From the NCBI GenBank assembly GCA_016932415.1, contig JAFGCX010000034.1:62001-126000 (forward strand): a stretch of 64,000 bases of DNA, written 5' to 3'. Shown one piece after another: positions 27,210 through 36,527 of the stretch (the stretch's first letter is position 1; each line of letters opens with the position of its first letter). The notes beneath the pieces were generated by a model, which saw only the letters and a list, made by a program, of their open reading frames with translations, was not told where the DNA came from and made no database searches. The translations under genes and the position numbers were made by a program. Origin of the DNA: Candidatus Krumholzibacteriota bacterium (GTDB taxonomy: Bacteria > Krumholzibacteriota > Krumholzibacteriia > Krumholzibacteriales > Krumholzibacteriaceae).

Positions 27210-28436
27210 ATGAATCCGGAATACCTGGTAAGTGTCGATATCGGGACGACGAAAATAGCAGTACTCGTCGGTGAGTTCAGTGAGGAAGGGAAGATGAAGG
27301 TCATCGGGGCGGCGAGCGAACCGTCAGCGGGTATACGAAAAGGCAGCGTCGTCGATCTGGAAGAAGCGGCTTTATCGTTGCAGCGATCGGTAGAGCGGGC
27401 TTCCAGGATGGCAGGTGTGGAGATCGAAGGTGTATGCGCCGGTATCTCGGGACCAAGGATCGGCAGCATAAACAGCGGCGGACTCGTCACCATCAACAGG
27501 ATGAGTAATGAAGTCACATCGGCGGACGTCGCCAGGGTCACTGAAAAAGCGGGGAACATCACACTTCCCGCGGATATGGAAGTAGTTCATATCCTGCCCC
27601 AGGATTTTACAGTCGATTCCCAGACAGGGATCAAGGATCCTATAGGGATGGCCGGATTGAAACTGGGAGCCGAGGTCCATCTTGTCACGGCAGAGACGGC
27701 GCATATGGAGAATCTGGTAAAAATCTTTGAGAAATGCGGGCTGGATCTGATAAACGCGGTATTTCTTCCGGTAGCGTCGGCCGAAGCAGTCCTTTCAAAG
27801 GAAGAAAAAGAATCGGGATCTCTTCTGATAGATATCGGAGGAGGGATAACGGACTTTGCTTTTTATTACGGAGGATCGGTGCGGGCGAGTGGAGTGATAC
27901 CTGCCGGGGGAGACAATATAACGAGGGATCTCGCCATCGGGTTGAGAGTCTCGGAGAGGGTCGCAGAGGATATCAAGATACGTCACGGTCTCGCGCTCGA
28001 ATCGATGGCGGGAGAGGATGAGATATTCGTCATGCCGGGAAACCAGGAAAACGGTGGGAGGGAGATAAGGAAACAGATCGCCGCGGCGATCATCGAACCG
28101 CGCTGCGAGGAGTTGTTCAGCATGGTCAAGGCTGTCGTATCAGCAAACAGATATTATTCGATGATGGGGGCGGGAGTAATCATAACCGGTGGAGGGTCGA
28201 AGGTCATGGGAATGAGAAGCGTCGCTTCCCAGGTATTTGACATGCCGGTTCGCAGGGGAGTCCCTTCCGGACTGGACGGGCTTTTCGAGATCGTGAGTGA
28301 GGAATCCTGGAGCGCGGGAGTAGGGCTGCTTCAGTTCGAAAGCGACCGGTTACGGCGCGAAGAGGCAGGTAAAAAGGCGCAAAACAGTATTGACTGGATG
28401 TTTAAAAGTATCAGGAAAATCGCGAGTCTCTTTTAA
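27210..28436 (+). CDS. ftsA: Cell division protein FtsA
   Basis: A 408-residue actin-like ATPase that anchors FtsZ to the membrane. Phosphate-1 is [16 protein letters not shown]; the 1C domain follows ([24 protein letters not shown]); phosphate-2 is [16 protein letters not shown]; the adenosine site is [14 protein letters not shown]. The C-terminus [10 protein letters not shown] can form the amphipathic membrane-targeting helix. The length is normal. An AGGAGGAGG-like purine run lies upstream, followed by a weaker AGGA close to the ATG. Confidence 0.96.
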   Translation: MNPEYLVSVDIGTTKIAVLVGEFSEEGKMKVIGAASEPSAGIRKGSVVDLEEAALSLQRSVERASRMAGVEIEGVCAGISGPRIGSINSGGLVTINRMSNEVTSADVARVTEKAGNITLPADMEVVHILPQDFTVDSQTGIKDPIGMAGLKLGAEVHLVTAETAHMENLVKIFEKCGLDLINAVFLPVASAEAVLSKEEKESGSLLIDIGGGITDFAFYYGGSVRASGVIPAGGDNITRDLAIGLRVSERVAEDIKIRHGLALESMAGEDEIFVMPGNQENGGREIRKQIAAAIIEPRCEELFSMVKAVVSANRYYSMMGAGVIITGGGSKVMGMRSVASQVFDMPVRRGVPSGLDGLFEIVSEESWSAGVGLLQFESDRLRREEAGKKAQNSIDWMFKSIRKIASLF

Positions 28437-28467
28437 CGGGGCCGCGAAAACCAGAAGGGAGCGGATA

Positions 28468-29616
28468 ATGAGGTTTGAATTCGATGAGATCAACGAGCTT
28501 GCTCATCTGCGGGTGATAGGTGTCGGGGGAGCAGGTGGAAACGCCATTAACAGAATGATCTCGGCAGGTCTTCAGGGCGTCGAGTTTGTCGCTGTCAATA
28601 CCGATGCCCAGGTCCTTGAGCTTTCCCAGGCGCACAAGAAGATGCAGATCGGTGGCAGATTGACCAAGGGGCTTGGATCGGGTGGAAATCCTGAAGTAGG
28701 AAGAAAAGCGATAGAAGAGGATGAAGACCTTATAAGGGAAATGATCGACGGAGCTGACATGGTCTTTGTCACCGCCGGGATGGGCGGAGGGACCGGGACC
28801 GGCGCGTCGCCCTTTGTCGCGAGGATTGCCCGGGAACTCGGCGCTCTTACAGTCGGTATAGTCACCAGGCCTTTTTCCTTTGAGGGAAAACGCAGGGAAA
28901 AGCAGGCGCTTGAGGGGATAGAAGCGTTTAAAAACGAAGTCGACACGATGATAGTCATCCAGAATGACAGGCTTCTCTCTCTTGTCCCGGACAACACTCC
29001 ACTGGCAAAGGCTTTCTCGAAAGCTGATGAAGTCCTTCATCACGCGACAAAAGGTATATCGGATCTTATCATGACTCCCGGTCTGATAAATCTTGATTTT
29101 GCCGATGTCCGTTCGATCATGAGCGGTATGGGAGACGCCCTTATGGGGACAGGGACCGCCGAAGGCGAGAACCGGGCCGTCGAAGCGGCGAGGATCGCCC
29201 TGAGCAGCCCTCTTCTCGACGATATCTCGATCAAGGGTGCCAAAGGCGTTCTTGTCAACATAACGGGCGACGAGAATATGTCTCTGCACGAAGTCTCCAG
29301 GGCTACGGCGATCATCAGCGAGGAAGCGGGGGAAGAGGCCAATGTCATCTTCGGCGCCGTTATCAACAAGGAAGGATCCAAGAGTCTCAGCGTCACCGTG
29401 ATCGCGACCGGTTTCGAGACCCGCGAAAGAGAGATAATGCCTTCGTTCGTCGAGCAAAACGCGGGCAGAAGTGTCTTTGATATTGAAAACAGTTCAAAAA
29501 AACCTGATAATGCGGTAGATATTCATGAAGAGAGAGAATACGATCTGGTAGCTTCCGGTTGCGGTAGTTCCCAGAACCTTGATATTCCGACTTTTCTACG
29601 CAAGCAGCTTGATTGA
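28468..29616 (+). CDS. ftsZ: Cell division protein FtsZ
   Basis: A tubulin-like GTPase of 382 residues that forms the Z ring. The N-terminal core reads [18 protein letters not shown]; the tubulin signature GGGTGTG lies at 106-112; then [38 protein letters not shown] and the T7-type loop are visible. The extreme C-terminus DIPTFLRKQ is the conserved peptide bound by FtsA and other partners. ATG 28468 with GGGAG is the start; further upstream in-frame codons overlap ftsA. The linker between the core and the tail is short (about 55 residues). Confidence 0.97.
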   Translation: MRFEFDEINELAHLRVIGVGGAGGNAINRMISAGLQGVEFVAVNTDAQVLELSQAHKKMQIGGRLTKGLGSGGNPEVGRKAIEEDEDLIREMIDGADMVFVTAGMGGGTGTGASPFVARIARELGALTVGIVTRPFSFEGKRREKQALEGIEAFKNEVDTMIVIQNDRLLSLVPDNTPLAKAFSKADEVLHHATKGISDLIMTPGLINLDFADVRSIMSGMGDALMGTGTAEGENRAVEAARIALSSPLLDDISIKGAKGVLVNITGDENMSLHEVSRATAIISEEAGEEANVIFGAVINKEGSKSLSVTVIATGFETREREIMPSFVEQNAGRSVFDIENSSKKPDNAVDIHEEREYDLVASGCGSSQNLDIPTFLRKQLD

Positions 29617-29633
29617 TGAGCAGGTGATCTATT

Positions 29634-31283
29634 TTGTCGATTTGGGGAAGGATATTCGGACTCGAAAAAAATCCCGAGTATGAGCTTGGTATTGAGTATT
29701 TCAATCAGGGAAAGTACGGCCTGGCGGTAGAAGCGCTTGAAAAGGCTATTACAGACCTCGGGCCGAGTGATCCTGTCTACGCGCTCGGGATGTTCTACGC
29801 TGCTGAATCGCACGTCCATCTTGGAACCGCGCTTTTTCACTCGGGAGATCTTGACGGAGCGTTCAGGCATTTTGAGATCGCGGTCAGGGAGAATCCGACA
29901 TATCCTGATCTATACTACCGTATGGGCGTGATCTACCACCAGAGGGGCAGCCTGGAAGAAGCTGTCGCGATGCTTGAAAAAGCGATCGATCTTAACAGCA
30001 GCTATTTTGAAGCTGTCTGTTACCTCGGGATCATTCTGCACGAAAAAGGCGAGACAGAGGATGCCGACGAGGTCCTTGCAAAAGCGCTCGAACTTGTCGC
30101 TGAGAATCCTTCACCGATAAGTAAATTCCTTAGCGATCATATGGCCAGCAGGGAGACGGATATTCCTCCACTGGCAAGGATAAGGGAATATGTAAAAGCC
30201 GACTCGGAATTCGAGATCTGCGTAAAAGACGGGATCGAAGCGTACAACACCGGTGATTTCACGCTGGCGATATCCGCGTTCAGGGATGCTTCGGCACTAC
30301 ATCCCGATTATGCCGATATCAGGTTCAAGCTGGGACTTTCTCTTTTGCGCGGCGAGCAAAGATCGGAAGCACGGAAGGAACTTCATAACGCTCTTGAGAT
30401 AAATGAGAGTTATACCGAAGCAAGGTTTTATCTCGGTATCGCGTACCTCGATGAGAAAATGTTCCGGGAAGCACTGCCTCACTTCGAACAGGCCGTGAGG
30501 GAGAAACCAGGGTACGCGGACCTTCAGTGCTATCTTGGCGCCACATATTTTTATCTGGGAGAGATCGCGAAAGGGCGTTCTTCCCTCGAGGAATCCCTGA
30601 GAATATCCCCGCATTATTCAAAGGCTGAATACTACTACGGCCTTCTTCTGTACGAGTCAGGGGAAAAGGAAAAAGCGATAGAATATCTGTCGCGCGGGAT
30701 CGGTGATCATGACAAGCCGGACAATGCCGATATAAGCCTGGCTCTGGTCCATCTGCGCGAGGATAATCTTGAAGAAGCGATGTATGTCCTTAAGGAAATA
30801 CTGAAGACCGGCGGGGAAAGCGCGGATATACTGTATTTTATCGGCGACGTCTATATGCGGATGAAGAGGACAGGAGAAGCTGAAGAATTTTTCAGGAGAT
30901 CGCTGGCGATAAACAGTCACTATACGCGCGCCAGAGAGAAACTGGCGTCAATCCTGATCAGGCGGGAAGAATATCAGCAGGCCGAAGAACTTCTCGAAAG
31001 CAACGGAGATAATTTCGCCGACCTTTACAAGATCATGGGGGATATTCAATTCTATAAGGGAAATCTTGGGCAGGCTGAGACCTATTACAGGAAAAGCCTG
31101 AAAATCAATTCAGAATACAGTGAAGCTATCATCTCGCTGGCCCTGACGATCAGGAAAAAAGGATCGGATAAAGAGGCGGAAGAGCTACTGAGGAATCTTC
31201 TAAAGTTCGATCCCGAGAATGTCGTCGCGAGGAATCTTGTCGGCGATGGCGCGATCGGCCTCGATCGTAAAAGATCGCTGTGA
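29634..31283 (+). CDS. Large tetratricopeptide-repeat protein behind ftsZ
   Basis: A 549-residue protein made almost entirely of TPR units, about a dozen, with typical lines such as YYRMGVIYHQRGSLEEAVAMLEKAI, ARFYLGIAYLDEKMFREALPHFEQA and AEYYYGLLLYESGEKEKAIEYL. No signal peptide or membrane segment is visible, so it is probably cytoplasmic and a scaffold. The start is a TTG at 29634, 17 bases after the ftsZ stop, with only a weak ribosome site (AGGTG); this is the most natural N-terminus (MSIWGRIFGLEKNPEYE). Its place at the end of the dcw cluster suggests co-expression with division genes; the partner is unknown. Confidence 0.75.
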   Translation: MSIWGRIFGLEKNPEYELGIEYFNQGKYGLAVEALEKAITDLGPSDPVYALGMFYAAESHVHLGTALFHSGDLDGAFRHFEIAVRENPTYPDLYYRMGVIYHQRGSLEEAVAMLEKAIDLNSSYFEAVCYLGIILHEKGETEDADEVLAKALELVAENPSPISKFLSDHMASRETDIPPLARIREYVKADSEFEICVKDGIEAYNTGDFTLAISAFRDASALHPDYADIRFKLGLSLLRGEQRSEARKELHNALEINESYTEARFYLGIAYLDEKMFREALPHFEQAVREKPGYADLQCYLGATYFYLGEIAKGRSSLEESLRISPHYSKAEYYYGLLLYESGEKEKAIEYLSRGIGDHDKPDNADISLALVHLREDNLEEAMYVLKEILKTGGESADILYFIGDVYMRMKRTGEAEEFFRRSLAINSHYTRAREKLASILIRREEYQQAEELLESNGDNFADLYKIMGDIQFYKGNLGQAETYYRKSLKINSEYSEAIISLALTIRKKGSDKEAEELLRNLLKFDPENVVARNLVGDGAIGLDRKRSL

Positions 31284-31290
31284 GGTCCCC

Positions 31291-32859
31291 TTGAACTTGC
31301 CCTCATCCAGCCGCAAATCAAAAAACCCTGATATAAGGGAAACATTCCTCGACAGATATCCATCAGTCCCAAAGAGGTCTCCTTCCATATATGTCGGTTA
31401 TCCAGCAAGATACAGTATCGGGATGTCGAATCTCGGTCTGCATTTCATCTACCGGGCCCTTGCTTCGAGGGGGACGATGAATGTCGAACGGTTTTTTTCC
31501 GATTCAGTCCCCGGGACTTATGAGACCGGAGCAGATATTTCACAGGCAGAAGCACTGCTTTTCACCATCTCGTATGAAGAAGATTACCTCGAACTTATAA
31601 GAATGCTTTCCAGCTCGGGAATTGAACCGCTTCGAACGAAGAGGAAAGAAGGGCCGCTGATCATAGCCGGTGGTCCGGCGATAAGCGCCAACCCCCTCCC
31701 TCTTTCCAATATAGTCGATGCCGCGGCCCTGGGAGAGGGAGAGTTGATCATTGAAGATCTGGCCGGCATTCTCGAGAACCCTCGAAATGAAAGCCGATCA
31801 TCCCGGATCGACAAGATGGGGGCGATCGATGGTATCTATATTCCATCGATACCGGAAAAAGTGCCGGTAATAATGAGGGGATCTCCAGCCAGCTTATTTC
31901 CGTATTCATCGATACTCTCCTCCGGGGCTGTTTTTCCCGACACACTCCTTATAGAGACGGGAAGGGGATGCACTGGAAACTGCGGGTTCTGTCTTGCCAG
32001 GGTCCTTTACAGCCCGTACAGGGCGACGCCGGTCGAGTCGATAGGCGCTCTTCTCGAAAAGACCGCCGGAAGAGTCGAAAAGATCGGTCTGGTCAGCACG
32101 GCGGTCACGTCTCATCCCGATTTCGGCAAGATCATAGAAATGATCCTTCGATACCGGCTGAAGGCTGGATTCAGTTCATTAAAGGCGGAAGATCTTGACA
32201 GGGAAAAAGTGATGATGATAGCCAGTACCGGGGTCCGCTCTGCAAGCCTCGCCCCGGAATCAGGGAGCGAACAGGCGCGTTTCAGGCTTGGCAAGAAGGT
32301 AGGTGACGATGTCTATATTAACGCAGTAAAAGAACTTGCGTCGAACGGAATCACTAACATAAACCTCTACATGTTGACAGGGTATCCCGGAGAAGACGGA
32401 ACGCTGTTCGATGAGACAAGAAGATTTCTCACCAGGATCAGGGATGTTTCGGGAAGAAGCAGGATAACTCTTCATACCAATCTTGTCGTTCCAAAACCAT
32501 GGACTCCTTTTCAATTCTACCCGATTCCCTCCGAACGGGAACTTGGCAGAAGGTTTGCGGCCATTTCCGGGATCTGCAGGGAGACGGGGATCGTCTCGCA
32601 ATCGAAATCGATCCGTTCTTCCCTGAGGCAGGCTGTCCTTTCGATCGGTGGAGTTGATGTGGGAGAAGCACTTATCAGATATTCAAGAGGCCGTATCTCA
32701 TGGAAAAAAGCCCTTTCAGAAAACAGGATCGATCCGGAGGGTATACACCGTGAAAGAGGGATAGAGCGGCCGCTTCCCTGGGAAGAGCTGACAGGCGAGG
32801 GAACAAACGAAAAACTGGTCAGAAGATACAGGGGGATCGCGGCCGAGGGGAAAAGGTGA
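31291..32859 (+). CDS. Radical SAM protein, TIGR03960-like
   Basis: A 522-residue radical SAM enzyme. The [4Fe-4S] motif Cx3CxxC is at 227-234 (CTGNCGFC), preceded by LLIETGRGC. The N-terminal domain has VGYPARYSIGMSNLGLHFIYRAL and FTISYEEDY, resembling the cobalamin-binding-like domain of the TIGR03960 family, whose function is unsettled. GGxP and ESGSEQARFRLGK segments fit the SAM barrel. The TTG at 31291 is chosen because GAGG lies five bases upstream and it does not overlap the TPR gene. Family members are often beside or fused to a DUF2344 protein; none is seen here. It ends just before the convergent rpmB terminator. Confidence 0.72.
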   Translation: MNLPSSSRKSKNPDIRETFLDRYPSVPKRSPSIYVGYPARYSIGMSNLGLHFIYRALASRGTMNVERFFSDSVPGTYETGADISQAEALLFTISYEEDYLELIRMLSSSGIEPLRTKRKEGPLIIAGGPAISANPLPLSNIVDAAALGEGELIIEDLAGILENPRNESRSSRIDKMGAIDGIYIPSIPEKVPVIMRGSPASLFPYSSILSSGAVFPDTLLIETGRGCTGNCGFCLARVLYSPYRATPVESIGALLEKTAGRVEKIGLVSTAVTSHPDFGKIIEMILRYRLKAGFSSLKAEDLDREKVMMIASTGVRSASLAPESGSEQARFRLGKKVGDDVYINAVKELASNGITNINLYMLTGYPGEDGTLFDETRRFLTRIRDVSGRSRITLHTNLVVPKPWTPFQFYPIPSERELGRRFAAISGICRETGIVSQSKSIRSSLRQAVLSIGGVDVGEALIRYSRGRISWKKALSENRIDPEGIHRERGIERPLPWEELTGEGTNEKLVRRYRGIAAEGKR

Positions 32860-32895
32860 TCATCACGTTCAGGCGGATGAACCGGCTTGATGGTC

Positions 32896-32926
32896 AAAAA
32901 AAGACCGGAAACAACAATTTCCGGTC
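32896..32926 (-). terminator. Intrinsic terminator of rpmB
   Basis: On the minus strand, a 9-bp perfect stem (GACCGGAAA / TTTCCGGTC) with a six-base loop is followed by seven T. It lies 35 bases after the rpmB stop and just beyond the convergent radical SAM gene. Confidence 0.85.
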
Positions 32927-32960
32927 AGAAATCCCAGAGGAACAGGGTGCCAGAATGATG

Positions 32961-33152
32961 TCAAAGGACTTTCTTAGCAGCTCCGCTCCTGATGCAGTTG
33001 GTACAGACGTAAGTCTTTTTCATCTTGCCGGCGATCTCTATCCTGATCTTCTGAAGGTTCGGAAGCCAGCGCCTTTTGGTCAGGTTGTGGGCATGGCTTA
33101 CATTATTGCCAGTCATGGGTTTCTTCCCGCAGATGGCACATTCTTTACTCAT
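32961..33152 (-). CDS. rpmB: Large-subunit ribosomal protein L28
   Basis: A 63-residue basic protein with the L28 pattern: [32 protein letters not shown] is very close to the family consensus. Cys pairs at 5/8 and 50/53 form a zinc-ribbon, so this is the zinc-binding (C+) form. AAGGAG stands seven bases before the ATG, and an intrinsic terminator follows. It is transcribed on its own against the surrounding genes and diverges from recG, with a shared palindromic -10 region between them. rpmG (L33), a frequent neighbour, is not present. Confidence 0.95.
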   Translation of the reverse strand: MSKECAICGKKPMTGNNVSHAHNLTKRRWLPNLQKIRIEIAGKMKKTYVCTNCIRSGAAKKVL

Positions 33153-33184
33153 AGCATTTCTCCTTATATATTCTTATTAGCAAA

Positions 33185-33198
33185 AGATTATATAATCT
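33185..33198. promoter_or_regulatory. Palindromic divergent -10 region between rpmB and recG
   Basis: A 14-base perfect palindrome reads TATAAT on both strands (33191-33196 on +, 33187-33192 on -). It could serve as overlapping -10 elements for rpmB and recG. No good -35 is visible at 16-18 bases on either side. Confidence 0.4.
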
Positions 33199-33229
33199 AG
33201 AGGATAATAACAGATTTGGCAAGTGTTTT

Positions 33230-35329
33230 ATGGAAAAAGAGATCTTTGATAAAAATATTCTTTCAGGCAGCAGCCAGTATGTAAAGGGAGTAGGACCCGC
33301 CAGACAGGTCCTGCTTTCCAGACTTGGGATCGAGACGGTAGAAGACCTGCTGTCGCACTACCCGCGGGATTATTACGACAGGTCGGAGTTGAAAAAGATC
33401 AACAATCTGGAGGAAGGCAGACGGACCGGTTTCACCGGTACTGTGCTCGCAGTTTCGAACAGGAGACTCGGTCCGAGGCGGTCGCTCCTGACTGTCGCTG
33501 CCGGAGACGAGACGGGGATAATCAACCTGGTATTCTTTAACCAACCGTACCTCGAGAAACAGTTCAGACAGGGGCTTCAGATAGTAGCCAGCGGAACACC
33601 CCAGTCATACAGGGGGCAGAAGCAGATCGTCGCTCCCGAATACGAGATCATAGCCGGCGAACTGGGAGATGATCTGATCCACACCGGAAGGATCGTGCCG
33701 GTATATCCCCTGACAGCTGGAATATCCCAGAGGATGATCAGAAGGATAATCAGATCGGCGATTGAAAAGAGCGAAGGGATGATAGCGGAAAATCTGCCTG
33801 AACGGCTGATGAAATCTATGCACCTACCGGGCAGAGCTGAGGGGATCAGGCAGATCCACTATCCCGATGACTGGAAATCTCTGGAAAGGACGGTCCGTCG
33901 GTTCAAGTTTGAAGAGGTCTTTTTCCTCCATCTCCTGATCCACCAGCGGAGGAAGCTTTTCACCGGAGGAAGGCCTAGACCGACTCTGGTCCGTCCATTT
34001 AGACTGGTAGATGCTTTCATCGATTCTCTTCCGTTCCATCTGACAGAAGCTCAGAAAAGAGTCCTCTCAGAGATCGAGAACGATATTACCGGCAAGAGGG
34101 GTCTTGGCAGGCTGCTTCAGGGAGATGTGGGAAGCGGAAAGACGATAGTGGGAATCGTTGCCATGCTGATGGCGGTGAGCAGTGGATATCAGGCGGCGAT
34201 GATGGTACCGACCGAGATCCTGGCCGAGCAGCACGCTCAAAAGATAAGGGAATATCTCAAGGACCTTTCGGTCAATGTGGAGCTTCTGATCGGCTCGATG
34301 AGACCCTCTGAAAAAATGGCGATAAATGAACGACTCGCCGATGGTTCGATAGATATCGTCATAGGGACGCAGACGCTTATACAGGATGGAATATCGTTCA
34401 GGGACCTGGGGCTCGCCGTTATCGACGAACAGCACCGGTTCGGCGTAAAACAGAGAGCCAGACTGGGAAAAGGAGATACGATCCCGCATTTTCTCGTGAT
34501 GACCGCCACACCGATACCGAGATCCCTCGCCCAGACTGTATACGGAGACCTCGACCTGTCGATCATAGATGAACTTCCGCTGGGCAGGAGAAGGGTCAGG
34601 ACCGAGATAGTAGAGTATGGCGGGAGGGAGAAGGTATTCCAGAGGATAAGGGAAATATTCGATTCCGGGAAACAGGCGTTCATACTCTATCCACTGGTGG
34701 AAGAAAACGAGAAAAGTGATCTGAAAGCTGCCGTAGACGAATACGAAAGGTTGCAGAAAGGGGAATTCGCCGGTTATTCGATCGGTCTTCTGCACGGAAG
34801 GATGAGTTTTGAGGAAAAATCGAAAGCGATAGAGATGTTCCGTGAAGGAAAGATAAGCGGGCTGGTCACTACTACCGTGATCGAAGTGGGAGTCGATATT
34901 CCCAATGCGACAGCTTTACTGGTAAACCATCCGGAAAGATTCGGACTGGCCCAGCTTCATCAGCTCAGAGGCAGGGTCGGCCGCGGTGGGGACGAAGGTG
35001 AATGTTACCTCGTACCAGGCGATAACGCGGGAAGCGGCAGCAGCAGAAGGCTCGTTTTTTTTGCGGGGAATGACGACGGGTTCAAAGTCGCCGAAATGGA
35101 CCTTAAAATGAGAGGACCGGGAGAGATATGGGGTCTGAGACAGTCCGGATATCCAACTTTCAGACTTATCAACCCCCTTTCCGATAAGGAACTCGTAGAA
35201 AGGTCGTGGAGTGAAAGCCTCGCCATACTGCAGGAGGACCCTCATCTGGAAAAGAAAGAAAACGAGGTTGTCTCAAGCTATTATCACGGTTATTATAAGA
35301 AAAAAATGGAAATCGCCGACATAGGTTGA
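33230..35329 (+). CDS. recG: ATP-dependent DNA helicase RecG
   Basis: A 699-residue helicase that regresses stalled replication forks and processes branched DNA. An N-terminal wedge domain (QYVKGVGPARQVLLSRLGIETVEDLLSHYPRDYYD) with an OB fold is followed by motor domains: Walker A LQGDVGSGKT, DEQH box (VIDEQHRFGVKQR), motif III MTATPIPR, and the C-terminal VIEVGVDIPNA and QLRGRVGRG. All are RecG-specific in order and length. The ATG at 33230 has no clear Shine-Dalgarno, so it may be weakly translated or leaderless from the palindromic -10 region about 34 bases upstream. Confidence 0.96.
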   Translation: MEKEIFDKNILSGSSQYVKGVGPARQVLLSRLGIETVEDLLSHYPRDYYDRSELKKINNLEEGRRTGFTGTVLAVSNRRLGPRRSLLTVAAGDETGIINLVFFNQPYLEKQFRQGLQIVASGTPQSYRGQKQIVAPEYEIIAGELGDDLIHTGRIVPVYPLTAGISQRMIRRIIRSAIEKSEGMIAENLPERLMKSMHLPGRAEGIRQIHYPDDWKSLERTVRRFKFEEVFFLHLLIHQRRKLFTGGRPRPTLVRPFRLVDAFIDSLPFHLTEAQKRVLSEIENDITGKRGLGRLLQGDVGSGKTIVGIVAMLMAVSSGYQAAMMVPTEILAEQHAQKIREYLKDLSVNVELLIGSMRPSEKMAINERLADGSIDIVIGTQTLIQDGISFRDLGLAVIDEQHRFGVKQRARLGKGDTIPHFLVMTATPIPRSLAQTVYGDLDLSIIDELPLGRRRVRTEIVEYGGREKVFQRIREIFDSGKQAFILYPLVEENEKSDLKAAVDEYERLQKGEFAGYSIGLLHGRMSFEEKSKAIEMFREGKISGLVTTTVIEVGVDIPNATALLVNHPERFGLAQLHQLRGRVGRGGDEGECYLVPGDNAGSGSSRRLVFFAGNDDGFKVAEMDLKMRGPGEIWGLRQSGYPTFRLINPLSDKELVERSWSESLAILQEDPHLEKKENEVVSSYYHGYYKKKMEIADIG

Positions 35330-35356
35330 TTCAGGATCCATAGAAGGGAGAGCCTG

Positions 35357-35905
35357 TTGATATCGAGAAGTGAAGCCATGAGACTCGTCGAAAAGAAACT
35401 GACCAAAAAGAATCTCGTTAAACATGTCCTTGCCGTAGAAGCCATTATGCGAAAACTTGCCGGGAGGTTCGATCAGGACCCTGAACTATGGGGACTTGCC
35501 GGATTGCTTCACGACCTTGATTATGAGGATACATTCGAATCTCCGGAAAGACATGGATATCTCACCGTGGATATTTTAAAGGAAATGGATGTGCCTGCCG
35601 AGATCGGCCAGGCGATCCTGGCCCACGCGGGCCAGGTCGAGTGTAAATCTCTGATGGATAAGGCTATATACTGTTCTGACCCAGTTACTGGCTTGATTGT
35701 TGCATCAGCACTGATGCATCCCGAAAAGAGCCTGGCTGCTACCGATGCCGGATTTGTCGGGAAGCGTTTCAGTGAAAAGAGGTTTGCCGCGGGCGCAAAC
35801 CGCGAGGCTATTGCAAGATGTAACGAGTTGGGTCTTGATTTGCACGAGTTTCTCGAGATATCGATCGAAGCGATGAGGGGTATCTCGGATCAACTTGGAT
35901 TATAG
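35357..35905 (+). CDS. HD-domain phosphohydrolase
   Basis: A 182-residue protein with an HD domain: HVLAVEAIMRKLA supplies the first His, GLLHDLDYE the HD doublet, and AILAHAGQVE a further His; the later conserved Asp appears as YCSDPVTGLI. This matches the small HDIG-like hydrolase family found in many genomes, which acts on phosphate esters of unknown identity. The TTG start has AAGGGAG at good spacing. It lies 27 bases behind recG, so it is likely in the same transcript. No regulatory domain is attached. Confidence 0.75.
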   Translation: MISRSEAMRLVEKKLTKKNLVKHVLAVEAIMRKLAGRFDQDPELWGLAGLLHDLDYEDTFESPERHGYLTVDILKEMDVPAEIGQAILAHAGQVECKSLMDKAIYCSDPVTGLIVASALMHPEKSLAATDAGFVGKRFSEKRFAAGANREAIARCNELGLDLHEFLEISIEAMRGISDQLGL

Positions 35906-35949
35906 AGTCTGCGCGTCGGGCCCATCCAGTAACTTTAAGGAGTGGACAG

Positions 35950-36519
35950 ATGATCGTCACCTGCGGCGGATGTCAGACAAAATATATGCTGGGAGATGAA
36001 AAGATCCCGAATAAGGGGATAAGGGTCAGGTGTCCAAAATGCCAGTTCGTCTGGCGGTTGACCCAGGCTGCTCCCGAACCGGTCTTTGAAGTGAGCAGAA
36101 GCAGCTTCGACTCCGAACCGGCAATATCGGAGAGACAGGCAAGTGGTTGGGCGGCAGGTGAAAGCAAGGCTTCAGCTGTCATAGCCGAACCCGAGGTCTC
36201 GGAGATGGAAAAAGAGTTTGTCATCTCGGAGCCTGAGCCTGAAAAGGAACCTGAGCTCAGGGAGACACCCGAACAGCAGAAAAAAAGAGACCGGACTAAA
36301 AGGTTGGCAAGGGTCTTTGTAAGTGATATCCTGATCTACAATCAGGAGAAGCGAGATCACGCTCTCTCGGAGGGGAATCTGATGACAGCTCTCGGGCCGG
36401 AGATTAAAAAAGCCTGGGAAGCGTACAAGGAAAAAGTGGGGACGGATATCGTCGAATCGAATGAGTATTTCCGTAATGCCCTTAATGAGATTCTCGCCGA
36501 CGGGCAGAAAGTATTCTGA
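35950..36519 (+). CDS. MJ0042-type zinc-ribbon protein
   Basis: A 189-residue protein. Residues 1-37 are an MJ0042-family zinc finger: Cys5-x2-Cys8 and Cys28-x2-Cys31 with MIVTCGGCQTKYML and RVRCPKCQFVW. The middle (about 40-115) is a low-complexity acidic linker rich in Glu, Pro and Ser. The C-terminal 75 residues are helical and charged (KRLARVFVSDILIYNQEKRDHAL), a segment seen behind such fingers in delta- and FCB-type bacteria. The function is unknown; the fingers often occur in gliding or polarity proteins. TAAGGAG precedes the ATG. The next gene begins eight bases after its stop. Confidence 0.7.
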   Translation: MIVTCGGCQTKYMLGDEKIPNKGIRVRCPKCQFVWRLTQAAPEPVFEVSRSSFDSEPAISERQASGWAAGESKASAVIAEPEVSEMEKEFVISEPEPEKEPELRETPEQQKKRDRTKRLARVFVSDILIYNQEKRDHALSEGNLMTALGPEIKKAWEAYKEKVGTDIVESNEYFRNALNEILADGQKVF

Positions 36520-36527
36520 TTACTGGC

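Noticed and set aside
28411-29457. 348-codon minus-strand frame opposite ftsZ
   Set aside because: It covers the highly conserved ftsZ coding strand; no family resemblance or ribosome site.
32856-33200. Plus-strand frame across rpmB
   Set aside because: The minus strand encodes an unmistakable L28 with its own terminator and ribosome site.
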